From contig CAVRGW010000006.1 of NCBI GenBank assembly GCA_963720885.1, positions 496,001 to 560,000 on the forward strand: a stretch of DNA of 64,000 nt, in the 5' to 3' direction. Each line of letters begins with the position of its first letter. Position 1 is the stretch's first letter. Shown here piece by piece: positions 33,618 through 42,121 of the stretch. Below the pieces are notes generated by a model. It saw nothing but the letters and a program-made list of their open reading frames with translations, was not told the origin of the DNA and ran no database searches. Both the position numbers and the translations under genes were made by a program. The DNA comes from DATLLN01 sp963720885. GTDB lineage: Bacteria > Actinomycetota > Thermoleophilia > Gaiellales > JAICJC01.

Positions 33618-35048
33618 ATGCGACGAGTGACCGGGATCAGCGGAAGCCCCACCCGCTCCGCCCAGGACGCGACGATCGTGCTCGCCGCCCTGACGGCGCT
33701 GCTGGCCGCCGACCTGCCGAGCGTCGGCGCCGACGGCTGGGCGTTCGCCGCGGGGCACGTCCATCCGCAGGGCTCGCTGGCCTGGCTGGTCGAGCTGGCG
33801 CGCGGCCGCTGGGACGTCAACCTGCTGCGCACGACGGTGGTTGCGACGATGGCGCTGGTGACGCTGGGCGGGCTGCTGGTGCTCCGCGGCTGGCGGCCGG
33901 GGCGCCGGACGCTGGTCGTCATCACGATGGCCGCCGTCGCCGGCGTGCTGCTGCCGCCGGTGCTGCTCCAGATGGGTCTGCGCCAGAGCACCGCGCCGTG
34001 GTTCTACACGAACGACTCGACGTACCAGATCGAGCTGGCCGGCAATGTCGCCCGGCATGGCGAGTCGCCGTACGGCCACGACTACCGGTACACCGGGATG
34101 GAGCGCTTCTACACGATGGACGGGCACCGGTCGCCGCGCACCGACCGGATGGTGGCGCTCCGCCACTTCCCGTACTTCCCCGGCTCGGCCGCCGTGGCCG
34201 CGGTGTGGGACGGGCTCCCGGCGCCGTGGCGCGACTACCGGTTGTTCGTCGCCCTCTGCACACTGCTGCTGGTGCCGGCGGCACTGCTCTTCGCCGGTCC
34301 GCTCGGCTGCCGACTGGCCGTCGGCGCCGCCCTCGCGTGCAACCCGGTGGCACTGCGCCTCGCCTGGTTCGGCAACGCGGACGCACCGTGCGTGCTGGCG
34401 ATCGTGACGGCGTTCGGGCTGGCCAGCCGCGGCCGGTACCGATCGGCCGGCGCCGCGCTGGCCGTCGCCGTGCTCTTCAAGCAGTTCGCGCTGGCAGCCG
34501 TGCCGGCGCTGCTGGTGCTGATCGCCGTGCGGGCGTCGCGGCGCCACGCGGGCGCCGCCGCCGCGACCGGCGCGGCGGTCCTGGCTGCCGCGTTCCTGCC
34601 CTTCCTGCTCGCCTCGCCGGCAGCTGTCTGGAACGACACGGTCGCCTTCGGCACCGGCAGCTTCCACATCGCCAGCTACGGCATGTCGGGTGTGCTGGCC
34701 CGGTTCGGCGTCGTCGGCCGCCACTCCGCCGACTACCCCGCGCTAATGCTGATGCTCCTGGTGTGGGCGCCGGTCACGGCCTACGCGGCACTCCTGCAGT
34801 GGCGCTCACGGGCGGCCTGGGCCGCCGGCGCATCGTTCACGGTCTCGGTGTTCGTGCTGCTGATGGTCGCCCGCGTCTTCCAGGAGAGCTACATCCTCTA
34901 CCCGCTCTCGGGCGTGATGCTGTCGATGCTGCTGGCGCTGGAGCGGCTGGAGATCTCGGTGCGTGCGGAGCAGCGCCCGGCGACCGTCGAGCTCGCGCCC
35001 GCGCCGGAGCCGGTCGCCCTGCCGGTCGCGCACTCGCAGGCGAGCTGA
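33618..35048 (+). CDS. GT-C-fold-like multi-pass membrane protein
   Basis: The 476-residue protein has roughly 10-12 hydrophobic helices. NDSTYQIELAGNVARHGESPYGHDY near residue 133 gives an acidic, tyrosine-rich extracytoplasmic loop, as in GT-C mannosyl/arabinosyl transferases. AVAVLFKQFALAAVPALLVLI (KQ motif) is seen in GT87-like proteins. It probably uses a polyprenyl-phosphate sugar to decorate envelope glycans, which is inference. A short gap separates it from the upstream GFA gene and no operon partner is obvious. Confidence 0.7.
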   Translation: MRRVTGISGSPTRSAQDATIVLAALTALLAADLPSVGADGWAFAAGHVHPQGSLAWLVELARGRWDVNLLRTTVVATMALVTLGGLLVLRGWRPGRRTLVVITMAAVAGVLLPPVLLQMGLRQSTAPWFYTNDSTYQIELAGNVARHGESPYGHDYRYTGMERFYTMDGHRSPRTDRMVALRHFPYFPGSAAVAAVWDGLPAPWRDYRLFVALCTLLLVPAALLFAGPLGCRLAVGAALACNPVALRLAWFGNADAPCVLAIVTAFGLASRGRYRSAGAALAVAVLFKQFALAAVPALLVLIAVRASRRHAGAAAATGAAVLAAAFLPFLLASPAAVWNDTVAFGTGSFHIASYGMSGVLARFGVVGRHSADYPALMLMLLVWAPVTAYAALLQWRSRAAWAAGASFTVSVFVLLMVARVFQESYILYPLSGVMLSMLLALERLEISVRAEQRPATVELAPAPEPVALPVAHSQAS

Positions 35049-35127
35049 ACTCACGATCACAAGCGCCGTGCTCCCGTGTGTAGTGTTGATCCGTCGGTAA
35101 ACAGCTGACCCAAGGGGGAGGTCTCTG

Positions 35128-36009
35128 ATGGGCACGAGATGGAGCCGTCGCGGGGTCGTTACAGGGCTGGTGCTGCTCCCGATGGTGGTTGCGGCGGGAG
35201 CCGCGGGCACGTCGGCGGCCAGCGGCGCGGCGCCCAGGCTGACGAAGACGTTCGCGTCGCCGGGAAAGTTCACGTGGAAGGTCCCCGCGGGCGTCACCAA
35301 GGTGACCTTCACGGTCTACGGCGCGAGCGGCGGAAACGTCACAACCGGAAGTCCCGTGAGCCTGCTGGCAACGGGCGGCCCCGGGGGCGTGACCACGGCG
35401 ACGGTCACGGTCAGGCCGGGCACCGTGTTCGGGGTGGTCGTCGGCGGCCGGGGAGGGGACAGCCACGACCTGACGCGCGGAATTGGCGGCTTCAATCTCG
35501 GTGGTTTCGGTGCAGCCGGAGGCGGCGCAACCGCAGCGTTCGCCGGAGCCGGCGGCGGCGGCGCGTCGGACATTCGCCTCGCGACCAGCGGCAAGAAGTG
35601 CGCATTGAACTGTGGCATCGGCAGCCGCATCATCGTGGCGGGCGGCGGCGGTGGCGCGTCGGCCGACGCCGCAGGGGCCGCGGGCGGCGGAGCCGGCGGC
35701 GGCCTTTCCGGCGTCCAGGGCGGCGGTGGGCCGTCGACCTATGGTGAAGGGGGTACACAGGACAGCGGCACCGGCTACGACCCCGGGGGGTTCGGCCTCG
35801 GCGCCACCGGCGGCTCGATCACGACTGGACTGGACGGCGGTGGCGGTGGCGGCGGGTGGATCGGCGGTGGCGGCGGAGGGCCGGTCGACGGAACCGCGCC
35901 GCAGGGCGGCGGCGGTGGCAGCGGCTACTTCAGCGCGTTTGCCGTGTCCGGATCGTTCCTGGCGGCCACGCAGATCGGGGACGGCAGGGTGGTGATCAAG
36001 ACCGCCTAG
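35128..36009 (+). CDS. Glycine-rich secreted surface protein
   Basis: The 293-residue protein has an N-terminal twin-arginine-free signal (GVVTGLVLLPMVVAAGAAGTSAA). A beta-rich opening (FTWKVPAGVTKVTFTVYGASGG) leads into long glycine tracts, for example AAGGGATAAFAGAGGGGASD and LDGGGGGGGWIGGGGGG. The start of the domain matches the Gly-rich family (PF12810-like). Two cysteines (KKCALNCG) may form a disulphide. It is likely secreted or wall-associated with unknown role. GGGGGAGG precedes the ATG. Its TAG shares CTAG with the convergent gene. Confidence 0.75.
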   Translation: MGTRWSRRGVVTGLVLLPMVVAAGAAGTSAASGAAPRLTKTFASPGKFTWKVPAGVTKVTFTVYGASGGNVTTGSPVSLLATGGPGGVTTATVTVRPGTVFGVVVGGRGGDSHDLTRGIGGFNLGGFGAAGGGATAAFAGAGGGGASDIRLATSGKKCALNCGIGSRIIVAGGGGGASADAAGAAGGGAGGGLSGVQGGGGPSTYGEGGTQDSGTGYDPGGFGLGATGGSITTGLDGGGGGGGWIGGGGGGPVDGTAPQGGGGGSGYFSAFAVSGSFLAATQIGDGRVVIKTA

Positions 36010-36740
36010 TACCGGTGCACGACGCGGCCCGGCGCGAGCGTCAGGTCGATCACGCGGTGCAGGGTGAGGACCACCTCGCGCACCGGCAGCAGGTACACCG
36101 GCGCCTGCGCGTTCGCCCGCAGCTCGAGCGTGCCGGGGCCGGTCCATGCCTCGTGCTCGACCACGTCGGTGAAGTCGCGGGCGACCAGCTCGCGGCTGAA
36201 CGTGTCGCCCTCCTCCTGGCGCAGGCGCAGGTTGACGTTGACGCCCGACCCCGCGACCAGCCGCTCCAACTCACCGCCGCTGGAGGGCGTCTGCTTCCAG
36301 CACATGGTGGCAGTGGCGATCTCGATCCCATTTCGGGCAACGCGACCGACCAGCAGGTCGCCGTTGGGCTCGAGCGATACCTGACCGGCCTTCTTCGGCT
36401 GCCCGTACGCCTCGCGCCCGGCGGCCACTGCGCCGTCCGACTCGAGCACCAGGAACGGCGAGTACACCGCCGCCGTGCGGTCCGGCATGCGCACCGGGAT
36501 CTGCCATGCCGACTCGCAGTAGACGCCGAACCACTCCGCGTCGTGCATCCGGTAGACGTGGACGACGCACAGGTCGCCGGCCAGCTCCAGCGGTGCCGGG
36601 ATCAGCCGATCGGCCGCCTCCGGGTCGGTGCGGTGGACGACCGTCAGGATCTCGGTGCGGCGCAGCCGGATCGGCAGCGGCGGCACCAGCGGCGCACCGA
36701 ACGGCGTGCCCGTGACAGCGGTCGGGTCGAAGGGACTCAC
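36006..36740 (-). CDS. Acetoacetate decarboxylase-like protein
   Basis: The 244-residue protein matches the ADC fold. GREAYGQPKKAGQV near residue 107 contains the Schiff-base lysine motif (PKK), and the LVLESDGAVAAGRE context agrees. ADC decarboxylates acetoacetate to acetone, but many family members are cis-enolising hydrolase-dehydratases or aldolases acting on other 2-oxo acids. Here it is coupled by GTGA to an SDR in a sugar-catabolic island, so a sugar-acid substrate is more likely. Intact. Confidence 0.82.
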   Translation of the reverse strand: MSPFDPTAVTGTPFGAPLVPPLPIRLRRTEILTVVHRTDPEAADRLIPAPLELAGDLCVVHVYRMHDAEWFGVYCESAWQIPVRMPDRTAAVYSPFLVLESDGAVAAGREAYGQPKKAGQVSLEPNGDLLVGRVARNGIEIATATMCWKQTPSSGGELERLVAGSGVNVNLRLRQEEGDTFSRELVARDFTDVVEHEAWTGPGTLELRANAQAPVYLLPVREVVLTLHRVIDLTLAPGRVVHRY

Positions 36741-37474
36741 ACCAGCGCGGAGGTCGTGCCGCCGTCGATCACGACGTTCGCGCCGCTGATGTACAGGGCG
36801 CGGTCGGAGCAGAGGAACACCACCAGGTCGCCGACCTCGTCGGGATCGCCGACGCGGCCGGCCGGCACGCCGGCCAGCAGCCGCTCGCCGTCCACGACGC
36901 CCGCTTCGATGTCGGCGTCCCACATCGGCGTCCGCTGGAATCCCGGCGAGATGCAGTTGACGCGGAGGCCGCGGTCGCCCCAGTCTGCAGCGGCGCAGCG
37001 GGTCATCATCAGCACGGCGGCCTTGGGCGCGCAGTAGGCGACCCGCTCGCGGTTGGGCGTCTCCGAGCGGATCGAGGCGATGTTGACGATCGCCCCCTTG
37101 CCCCGCTCCAGCATCCCCGGCGCGACCGCCCGCATGCAGTAGAACGCGCCGTGCTGCATGACGTCGATCGAGCGGTGCCACTCGTGGTCGGTGACCTCGT
37201 GCAACTCCTTGCCGACATGCGACACGCCCGCGTTGTTGACCAGAATGTCAACGCGATCGAGGGAGCGGACGGCCTCGTCGACCTGCGCGCCATCGCTGAC
37301 ATCGACCTGCCGGAACTCGCCGCCCAGCTCCTGCGCGGCGCGCTCGGCGGACTCGCCGTCGATCTCGAACACCACGACGTGCGCGCCGGAATCGGCCAGC
37401 CTGCCGGCGATCGCGCGACCCAGCCCCGCACCGGCGCCGGTCACGATCGCCACCCGCCCGTCGAGCTCACCCAT
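36737..37474 (-). CDS. Short-chain dehydrogenase/reductase
   Basis: This 245-residue classical SDR has TGAGAGLG at about 12-19 and VNNAGVSHVG. Ser is in NIASIRS, YCAPK at about 149-153 is the catalytic YxxxK, and it ends in VVIDGG. It closely resembles the SDR at 49352, sharing YCAPKAAV and TPMWDAD, so both probably act on related polyols or keto-sugars. It drives translation of the ADC-like gene. The ATG lies 6 nt from TAGCAT in the divergent operator region. Confidence 0.88.
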   Translation of the reverse strand: MGELDGRVAIVTGAGAGLGRAIAGRLADSGAHVVVFEIDGESAERAAQELGGEFRQVDVSDGAQVDEAVRSLDRVDILVNNAGVSHVGKELHEVTDHEWHRSIDVMQHGAFYCMRAVAPGMLERGKGAIVNIASIRSETPNRERVAYCAPKAAVLMMTRCAAADWGDRGLRVNCISPGFQRTPMWDADIEAGVVDGERLLAGVPAGRVGDPDEVGDLVVFLCSDRALYISGANVVIDGGTTSALV

Positions 37475-37479
37475 GTCCC

Positions 37480-37493
37480 TATGCTATGGCATC
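37480..37493. promoter_or_regulatory. Divergent operator, degenerate GntR-type palindrome (site A)
   Basis: Only 19 bp separate two divergent SDR genes. They contain ATGCTATGGCAT (37481-37492), a palindrome with two central mismatches that resembles the GCTATAGC core at 38257, 45697 and 46803. The minus-strand hexamer TAGCAT is 6 nt from the ATG at 37474. Both transcripts would be leaderless. Confidence 0.5.
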
Positions 37494-38243
37494 GTGGCGG
37501 CGCTGACAGACAGAACGGTCGTGGTCACCGGCGGGTCGTCGGGCATCGGGCGGGCGATCGCCGTGCGCTGCGCCGCCGAGGGCGCGAACGTGCTGGCGGT
37601 CGGCCGCGACGAGGATGCGCTGGCCGAGACCGCGGCCGCGGGCGGCGGGCGGATCACCACCCACCGCGCCGACCTGGCCGATCCCGGCGCGCCGGAGGCG
37701 GTCGTCGGGCACGCCGTCAAGGACTTCGGCGGGATCGACGGCCTGGTGCACGCCGCGGGCACGGTGCGCCGGGCCGAGGATTTCCGCGAGACCGAGGACG
37801 CATGGCTGGACGGCTTCATCGAGGTCAACCTGACCGCCGGCATGCGAATCGCACGCGAAGCGCTGCGCCACATGATCGACGCCGGCAGCGGCTCCATCGT
37901 CCTGGTCGGCAGCCAGCTGGCGCATGTCGCCCAGCCCGGCTACGCGAGCTACGCGGCAACCAAGGGCGGCATCACGGCATTCGCCCGCGCCCTCGCAGTC
38001 GACGCCGGCCCGCAGGGCGTGCGGGTCAATGTGCTGGTGCCCGGCGTGGTGACGACGCCGCTGGCCTACGTCGACCGCCCCGACTGGGACGAGCTGGCCC
38101 TGCAGGTGGCCGAGCGGCTGCCGCTGCGGCGGGTCGGGACGCCGGAGGACATGGCGGGCCCGGCGGTGTTCCTGCTGTCGGACGACAGCGCCTGGATGAC
38201 CGGCCAGACGCTGATCGTCGACGGCGGCTTCACCATCCAGTAG
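37494..38243 (+). CDS. Short-chain dehydrogenase/reductase
   Basis: This 249-residue SDR has TGGSSGIG at about 13-20 and VHAAGTVRR in place of the usual NNAG. The serine strand is SIVLVGSQLA and the YxxxK motif is YAATK, followed by the LVPGVVTTP segment. The C-terminus WMTGQTLIVDGGF is standard. The substrate is unknown; the position between ADC-like and importer genes suggests a sugar or sugar-acid oxidoreductase. The GTG at 37494 gives the normal N-terminus (ALTDRTVVVTGG). Confidence 0.87.
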   Translation: MAALTDRTVVVTGGSSGIGRAIAVRCAAEGANVLAVGRDEDALAETAAAGGGRITTHRADLADPGAPEAVVGHAVKDFGGIDGLVHAAGTVRRAEDFRETEDAWLDGFIEVNLTAGMRIAREALRHMIDAGSGSIVLVGSQLAHVAQPGYASYAATKGGITAFARALAVDAGPQGVRVNVLVPGVVTTPLAYVDRPDWDELALQVAERLPLRRVGTPEDMAGPAVFLLSDDSAWMTGQTLIVDGGFTIQ

Positions 38244-38244
38244 C

Positions 38245-38273
38245 TTGACGAGCTATACGCTATAGCGTTTACT
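38245..38273 (+). promoter_or_regulatory. GntR-regulated promoter, site B
   Basis: TTGACG (38245-38250), a 17-bp spacer and TTTACT (38268-38273) form a promoter. The spacer holds ACGCTATAGCGT (38257-38268), a perfect 12-bp palindrome. The ATG at 38282 is 8 nt past the -10, so the mRNA is probably leaderless. The same architecture and core occur at 45685 and 46797. Confidence 0.75.
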
Positions 38274-38281
38274 ACGGCTCC

Positions 38282-39016
38282 ATGGCTCACCTACGACAGC
38301 CGGTGGCCGTGGTCACCGGCGCGGCGAACGGCATCGGTGCGGCGGTCGCGGCCCGCCTGCGCGCAGACGGGATGCTGGTCGTCGGGCTCGACATGGAGCC
38401 CTGCGAACACGGGCCGTCGGTCGAGATCGACGTCTCGGCGATCGAGGGGCACGACCCGCTGATCGAGCGACTGGCCGCGGAGCACGGGCCGGTCAAGGCG
38501 CTGGTCAACGTCGCCGGCATCTTCATCCCCGAGGCGGTGGCCGACCTGACGCCGGCGTCGTACCGCCGGCAGCTGGGCGTGATGCTGGACGGGCCGATCT
38601 GGCTGGCGCGCGCCGCCGGGCTGCACATGGCCCGAAACGGCGGCGGGCGGATCGTCAACGTGACGTCGATCCACGCCAGCAACAGCGAGCGCACCGCGCT
38701 CAGCTACGACGCAGCCAAGGGCGGACTCGAGGCGGCAACGCGCACGCTGGCGCTGGAGCTGGGCGAGCACGGGGTGCTGGTCAACAGCCTGGCGCCGGGC
38801 TTCGTGCGCACACGGATGTCGGTGGTGAACGGCGTCGACGAGCTCGAGGGGGACTGGTTCAAGGACAACTACGTCGAGAGCGGCCGGCTGCCGGTGCGGC
38901 GGCCGGCCGAGCCGTCCGAGATCGCCGGCGTGGTCTCGTTTCTCGTCTCGGATGACAACACCTATACGAACGGTGCCCGAATCGTCGTCGACGGCGGGCT
39001 GACAGTGACGTTTTGA
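38282..39016 (+). CDS. Short-chain dehydrogenase/reductase
   Basis: This 244-residue SDR has TGAANGIG at about 13-20, VNVAGIF, IVNVTSIHAS and the YxxxK motif YDAAK, ending VVDGGLTVTF. It is the first gene after promoter B and is followed 29 bp later by the importer operon 39046-42121, then a GntR gene. It therefore probably catalyses an early oxidation or reduction of the imported sugar. Stereochemistry cannot be read from sequence. Confidence 0.88.
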   Translation: MAHLRQPVAVVTGAANGIGAAVAARLRADGMLVVGLDMEPCEHGPSVEIDVSAIEGHDPLIERLAAEHGPVKALVNVAGIFIPEAVADLTPASYRRQLGVMLDGPIWLARAAGLHMARNGGGRIVNVTSIHASNSERTALSYDAAKGGLEAATRTLALELGEHGVLVNSLAPGFVRTRMSVVNGVDELEGDWFKDNYVESGRLPVRRPAEPSEIAGVVSFLVSDDNTYTNGARIVVDGGLTVTF

Positions 39017-39045
39017 GCGGCTCGCGGAACCGAAGGAGGATCGCG

Positions 39046-40389
39046 ATGGTGAAGACGAGAACGGTCATGTTCGCCGTGCTGGCTGCGGTGGTGGCGATCG
39101 CGGCGGGCTGCGGCAGCTCGAGCGGCGACTCGAGCGGCGGCGGGAGCACGCCGGCGTCGTCGAGCGGCCCCGTCAAGCTGACGATGTGGTGGTGGGGCGA
39201 CCAGGAGGCCGCCGGCATGAAGAACTTCGTCGCCGACTCGGTGCAGAAGTACGAGGCCGCGCACCCGAACATCACGATCGACACGGTGCTGCAGTCGACC
39301 GACAACCTGATGCCCAACTTCGCAGCGGCCGCCAAGGCCAAGCAGGGCCCCGACATCGAGTACCGCTGGGGCGGCATCTGGAACCTGCAGGATGCCTGGG
39401 ACGGCAACCTCGCCCCGGTGTCCGACTACATCCCCCAGGATGAGCTGGCCCACTACCTGAACGCCTCCGAGGACACCTCGGGCGGCAAGGTGTGGACCGC
39501 TCCCTGGTACGTCCAGCCCTCGTTCCCCGTCCTCTACCGAAAGGACATCCTGAAGAACGCGGGCGTCGCCGTCCCGACCAACTGGGACGAGTTCCTGGCG
39601 GCCTGCGACACGCTGAACTCGAAGGGCATCACGCCCATCGCCGGCGGCGTCAAGGACGGCTGGTTCGGCGGATGGCTGTACTCGATCATGGGCAGCCAGT
39701 CGCTGACCTCGATCGACGATCTCAAGGAGGCCGTGGTCGGCGACAAGAAGTTCACCGACCCCGAGTTCGCCGAGTGGTGGTCGAAGCTGCAGGAGATGAT
39801 CGACCACAAGTGCTGGAACGACGACATCGGCTCGCAGGAGCTGTACCAGGCGCAGCAGACCTGGGTCGACGGCAAGTCGGCGATGACGATCTCGGCCGGC
39901 ACCGAGGTCGGCAACTTCGTCAAGCAGGTCGGCACCGACAAGGTCGGCGTGATGGCGATGCCCGCCTACGGCGACGGCATCGGGGCCGGCAAACTGGGCT
40001 CGACGTCGCAGACGCTGGGCATCAGCTCGTGGTCTCCGCACAAGCAGGAGGCGGCCGACTTCATCATGTATCTGCACACGCCCGAGCGGCTGGCCGCGTT
40101 CTACAAGGCCACCGGCGCGCTGCCGGCGGACGATCGGTTCGACTCCAGCCTGATCACGGTGCCGCAGGTCAAGGATCTGTTCGACATGTCCAAGGACGGC
40201 TCGCCGTACCTGGAAAACTTCATTCCGACGGATCTCGACTCGAAGGGCAACTTCGAGGGCGTGCAGCTGATGTTCGCAGGCAGCGAGTCCGCCCAGGAGG
40301 CGGCGGCGAACATGGAGAAGGAGATGGACCGGATCAGGACGATCCAGCCTGACCTGATCGACAACTTCAAAGAGTGGGCGGCGAACTAG
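39046..40389 (+). CDS. Carbohydrate ABC transporter substrate-binding lipoprotein
   Basis: The 447-residue protein has a lipoprotein signal (TVMFAVLAAVVAIAAGCGSS), a serine/glycine linker and a family-1 sugar-binding domain. Features are KLTMWWWGDQEAAGMKNF, LYRKDILKNAGVAVPTNWDEFL and PHKEAADFIMYLHTPE. AAGGAGGA at 39033 precedes the ATG at 39046, which decides the start over a longer frame. It is paralogous to the protein at 24893. Ligand is unknown. Confidence 0.9.
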   Translation: MVKTRTVMFAVLAAVVAIAAGCGSSSGDSSGGGSTPASSSGPVKLTMWWWGDQEAAGMKNFVADSVQKYEAAHPNITIDTVLQSTDNLMPNFAAAAKAKQGPDIEYRWGGIWNLQDAWDGNLAPVSDYIPQDELAHYLNASEDTSGGKVWTAPWYVQPSFPVLYRKDILKNAGVAVPTNWDEFLAACDTLNSKGITPIAGGVKDGWFGGWLYSIMGSQSLTSIDDLKEAVVGDKKFTDPEFAEWWSKLQEMIDHKCWNDDIGSQELYQAQQTWVDGKSAMTISAGTEVGNFVKQVGTDKVGVMAMPAYGDGIGAGKLGSTSQTLGISSWSPHKQEAADFIMYLHTPERLAAFYKATGALPADDRFDSSLITVPQVKDLFDMSKDGSPYLENFIPTDLDSKGNFEGVQLMFAGSESAQEAAANMEKEMDRIRTIQPDLIDNFKEWAAN

Positions 40390-40400
40390 CCGCTCATTCG

Positions 40401-41300
40401 GTGAGCACCCCGGCGGGAGCGAGGCGTAAGCGTCGCTCCCGCCGGCGCACCCCGTGGCAGGCGCTGCTGTGGATCGCGCCCGCCTTCCTGTCGATCGCGT
40501 TCGTGTTCGGCTACGGCGTCTACCGCGTGGTCGAGGAGGCGCTGCACCGCGAGGGCGAGTGGGTCGGGCTCGACAACCTACGGATCGTGATCGACGACCC
40601 GCCGTTCCGCACGGCCGTCGGCCACAACCTGCGGCTGCTGCTCACGCTGCCGATCATCATCGCGATCGCCCTGCTGCTGGCGATCCTGCTGTACGAGGCG
40701 CTGCGCGGCTGGCGCATCCACCGCTTCGCCGTGTTCCTCCCCTACATCCTGCCGGTGCCGGTGGTGGGCGTGCTGTTCGGCCAGATCCTCACCCTGCACG
40801 GGATGCTCAACTCCTCGCTGGAGACGATCGGCCTGGGCGGGCTCGCCCACGATTGGCTGGGCGACCCCGACATCGCCCTCTTCTCGCTGGCATCGGTGAT
40901 CATCTGGAAGGAGCTGGGCTTCGGCGTGATCCTGTTCCTGGCCCGGCTGCTCAGCCTGCCCGGCGACCTGTACGAGGCGATCAAGGTGGACGGGGCCGGC
41001 TTCTGGCGCAGCCACTGGCACGTGACGCTGCCGATGATGCGCTCGATCATCGGCTTCTATGTCGTCATCGAAGGCATCACGCTGTTCTCCTGGGTGTTCA
41101 GCTACGTGTACGTGATGACCCGAGGCGGCCCGGGCGACGCCACCCAGGTGACCGAGACCTACATCTATGACAACGCGTTCACGTCGGACATCCCGTGGCT
41201 GGCGGCCAGCGCGGCCACGGTGCTGCTGCTCGGATTCCTGGTGCTGGCGGCTGCCTTCCTGGTGTTCCGCGCGGTGCTGCCAAAGAGGACGCTGCGGTGA
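40401..41300 (+). CDS. Carbohydrate ABC transporter permease (MalF type)
   Basis: The 299-residue permease has an arginine-rich N-terminus (RRKRRSRRRTPWQ) and six helices. The EAA loop is YEAIKVDGAGFWRSHWHVTLPMM, with Ile-Lys in place of Ala-Arg. YVMTRGGPGDATQVTETYIY fits the family. GTG 40401 is the likely start, 11 nt after the binding-protein stop. It is a close relative of the permease at 26342 (shared GLGGLAHDWLG and WKELGFGVIL). Confidence 0.9.
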   Translation: MSTPAGARRKRRSRRRTPWQALLWIAPAFLSIAFVFGYGVYRVVEEALHREGEWVGLDNLRIVIDDPPFRTAVGHNLRLLLTLPIIIAIALLLAILLYEALRGWRIHRFAVFLPYILPVPVVGVLFGQILTLHGMLNSSLETIGLGGLAHDWLGDPDIALFSLASVIIWKELGFGVILFLARLLSLPGDLYEAIKVDGAGFWRSHWHVTLPMMRSIIGFYVVIEGITLFSWVFSYVYVMTRGGPGDATQVTETYIYDNAFTSDIPWLAASAATVLLLGFLVLAAAFLVFRAVLPKRTLR

Positions 41301-42121
41301 GCCGCGTGGTCGGCAAGGTGGTGCAGCACGGCGTGCTGATCGCGTTCACGATCGCCGCGATCGTGCCCATCTACATGATGGTGTCGGCGTCGTTCCGCAC
41401 GCAGGGCGCCTTCCTCGACCAGCCGCTCGGGTTCCCCACGTCGCCGTCGCTGGACGGCTACCGGACGGCGCTCGACGACCAGTTTCCGCGGTGGCTGCTG
41501 AACAGCGTGATCCTCACCGTCGGCTCGGTGACCATCACGCTCGCGTTCTCGTCATTCGCCGCGTTCGGGTTGTCCCGCTGGAAGATCCCAGGTGGCGACA
41601 GCCTGCTCGCTGGGATGATCGCGCTGATGGTGCTGCCGCCGGTGGTGCTGGTGGTGCCGCTGTTCTTGCTCGGCACGGAGCTCAACCTGATCGATACCTT
41701 CCGGTTCGTGATCGTGCTCTACGTCGGCCTGATGATGCCGTTCTCCGTGTACATGTTGACGTCGTACTTCCGCACGCTGCCGCCGGCGCTGATCGAGGCC
41801 GCCGAGATCGACGGCGCGGGTTCGATCCAGGTCTTCTGGCGCGTCGTGCTGCCGCTGTCCGCCGCACCCCTGGTCACGCTCGCCGTGGTCAACATCCTGT
41901 GGGTCTGGAACGAGCTGCTGATCGCCCTGATCTTCCTGCAGAGCGACCATTCGCGCACGCTGATGGCCGGGCTGACCGCCTTCCAGAACCGCTACAACCT
42001 CGACATCCCGGTGGTCATGGCCGGGCTGTCTCTGGCCACGCTGCCGATCATGGCGCTGTACCTGTTCGGGCAGCGGTTCTTCCTGCGCGGCCTGGTCGCC
42101 GGGGCGGTGAAGGGCGAATGA
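41297..42121 (+). CDS. Carbohydrate ABC transporter permease (MalG type)
   Basis: The 274-residue permease has six helices, the EAA loop IEAAEIDGAGSIQVFWRVVLPLSAAP and the C-terminus GQRFFLRGLVAGAVKGE. GTG 41297 overlaps the previous stop as GTGA, and the TGA overlaps the GntR ATG as ATGA. No ATPase gene is in this operon. It completes the second importer. Confidence 0.9.
   Translation: MSRVVGKVVQHGVLIAFTIAAIVPIYMMVSASFRTQGAFLDQPLGFPTSPSLDGYRTALDDQFPRWLLNSVILTVGSVTITLAFSSFAAFGLSRWKIPGGDSLLAGMIALMVLPPVVLVVPLFLLGTELNLIDTFRFVIVLYVGLMMPFSVYMLTSYFRTLPPALIEAAEIDGAGSIQVFWRVVLPLSAAPLVTLAVVNILWVWNELLIALIFLQSDHSRTLMAGLTAFQNRYNLDIPVVMAGLSLATLPIMALYLFGQRFFLRGLVAGAVKGE

Noticed and set aside
35500..35935. 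Repetitive GGC-rich tract in the glycine-rich gene, possibly CRISPR or satellite-like
   Set aside because: It is codon-phased glycine coding sequence without repeat-spacer periodicity; no CRISPR array exists in the window.
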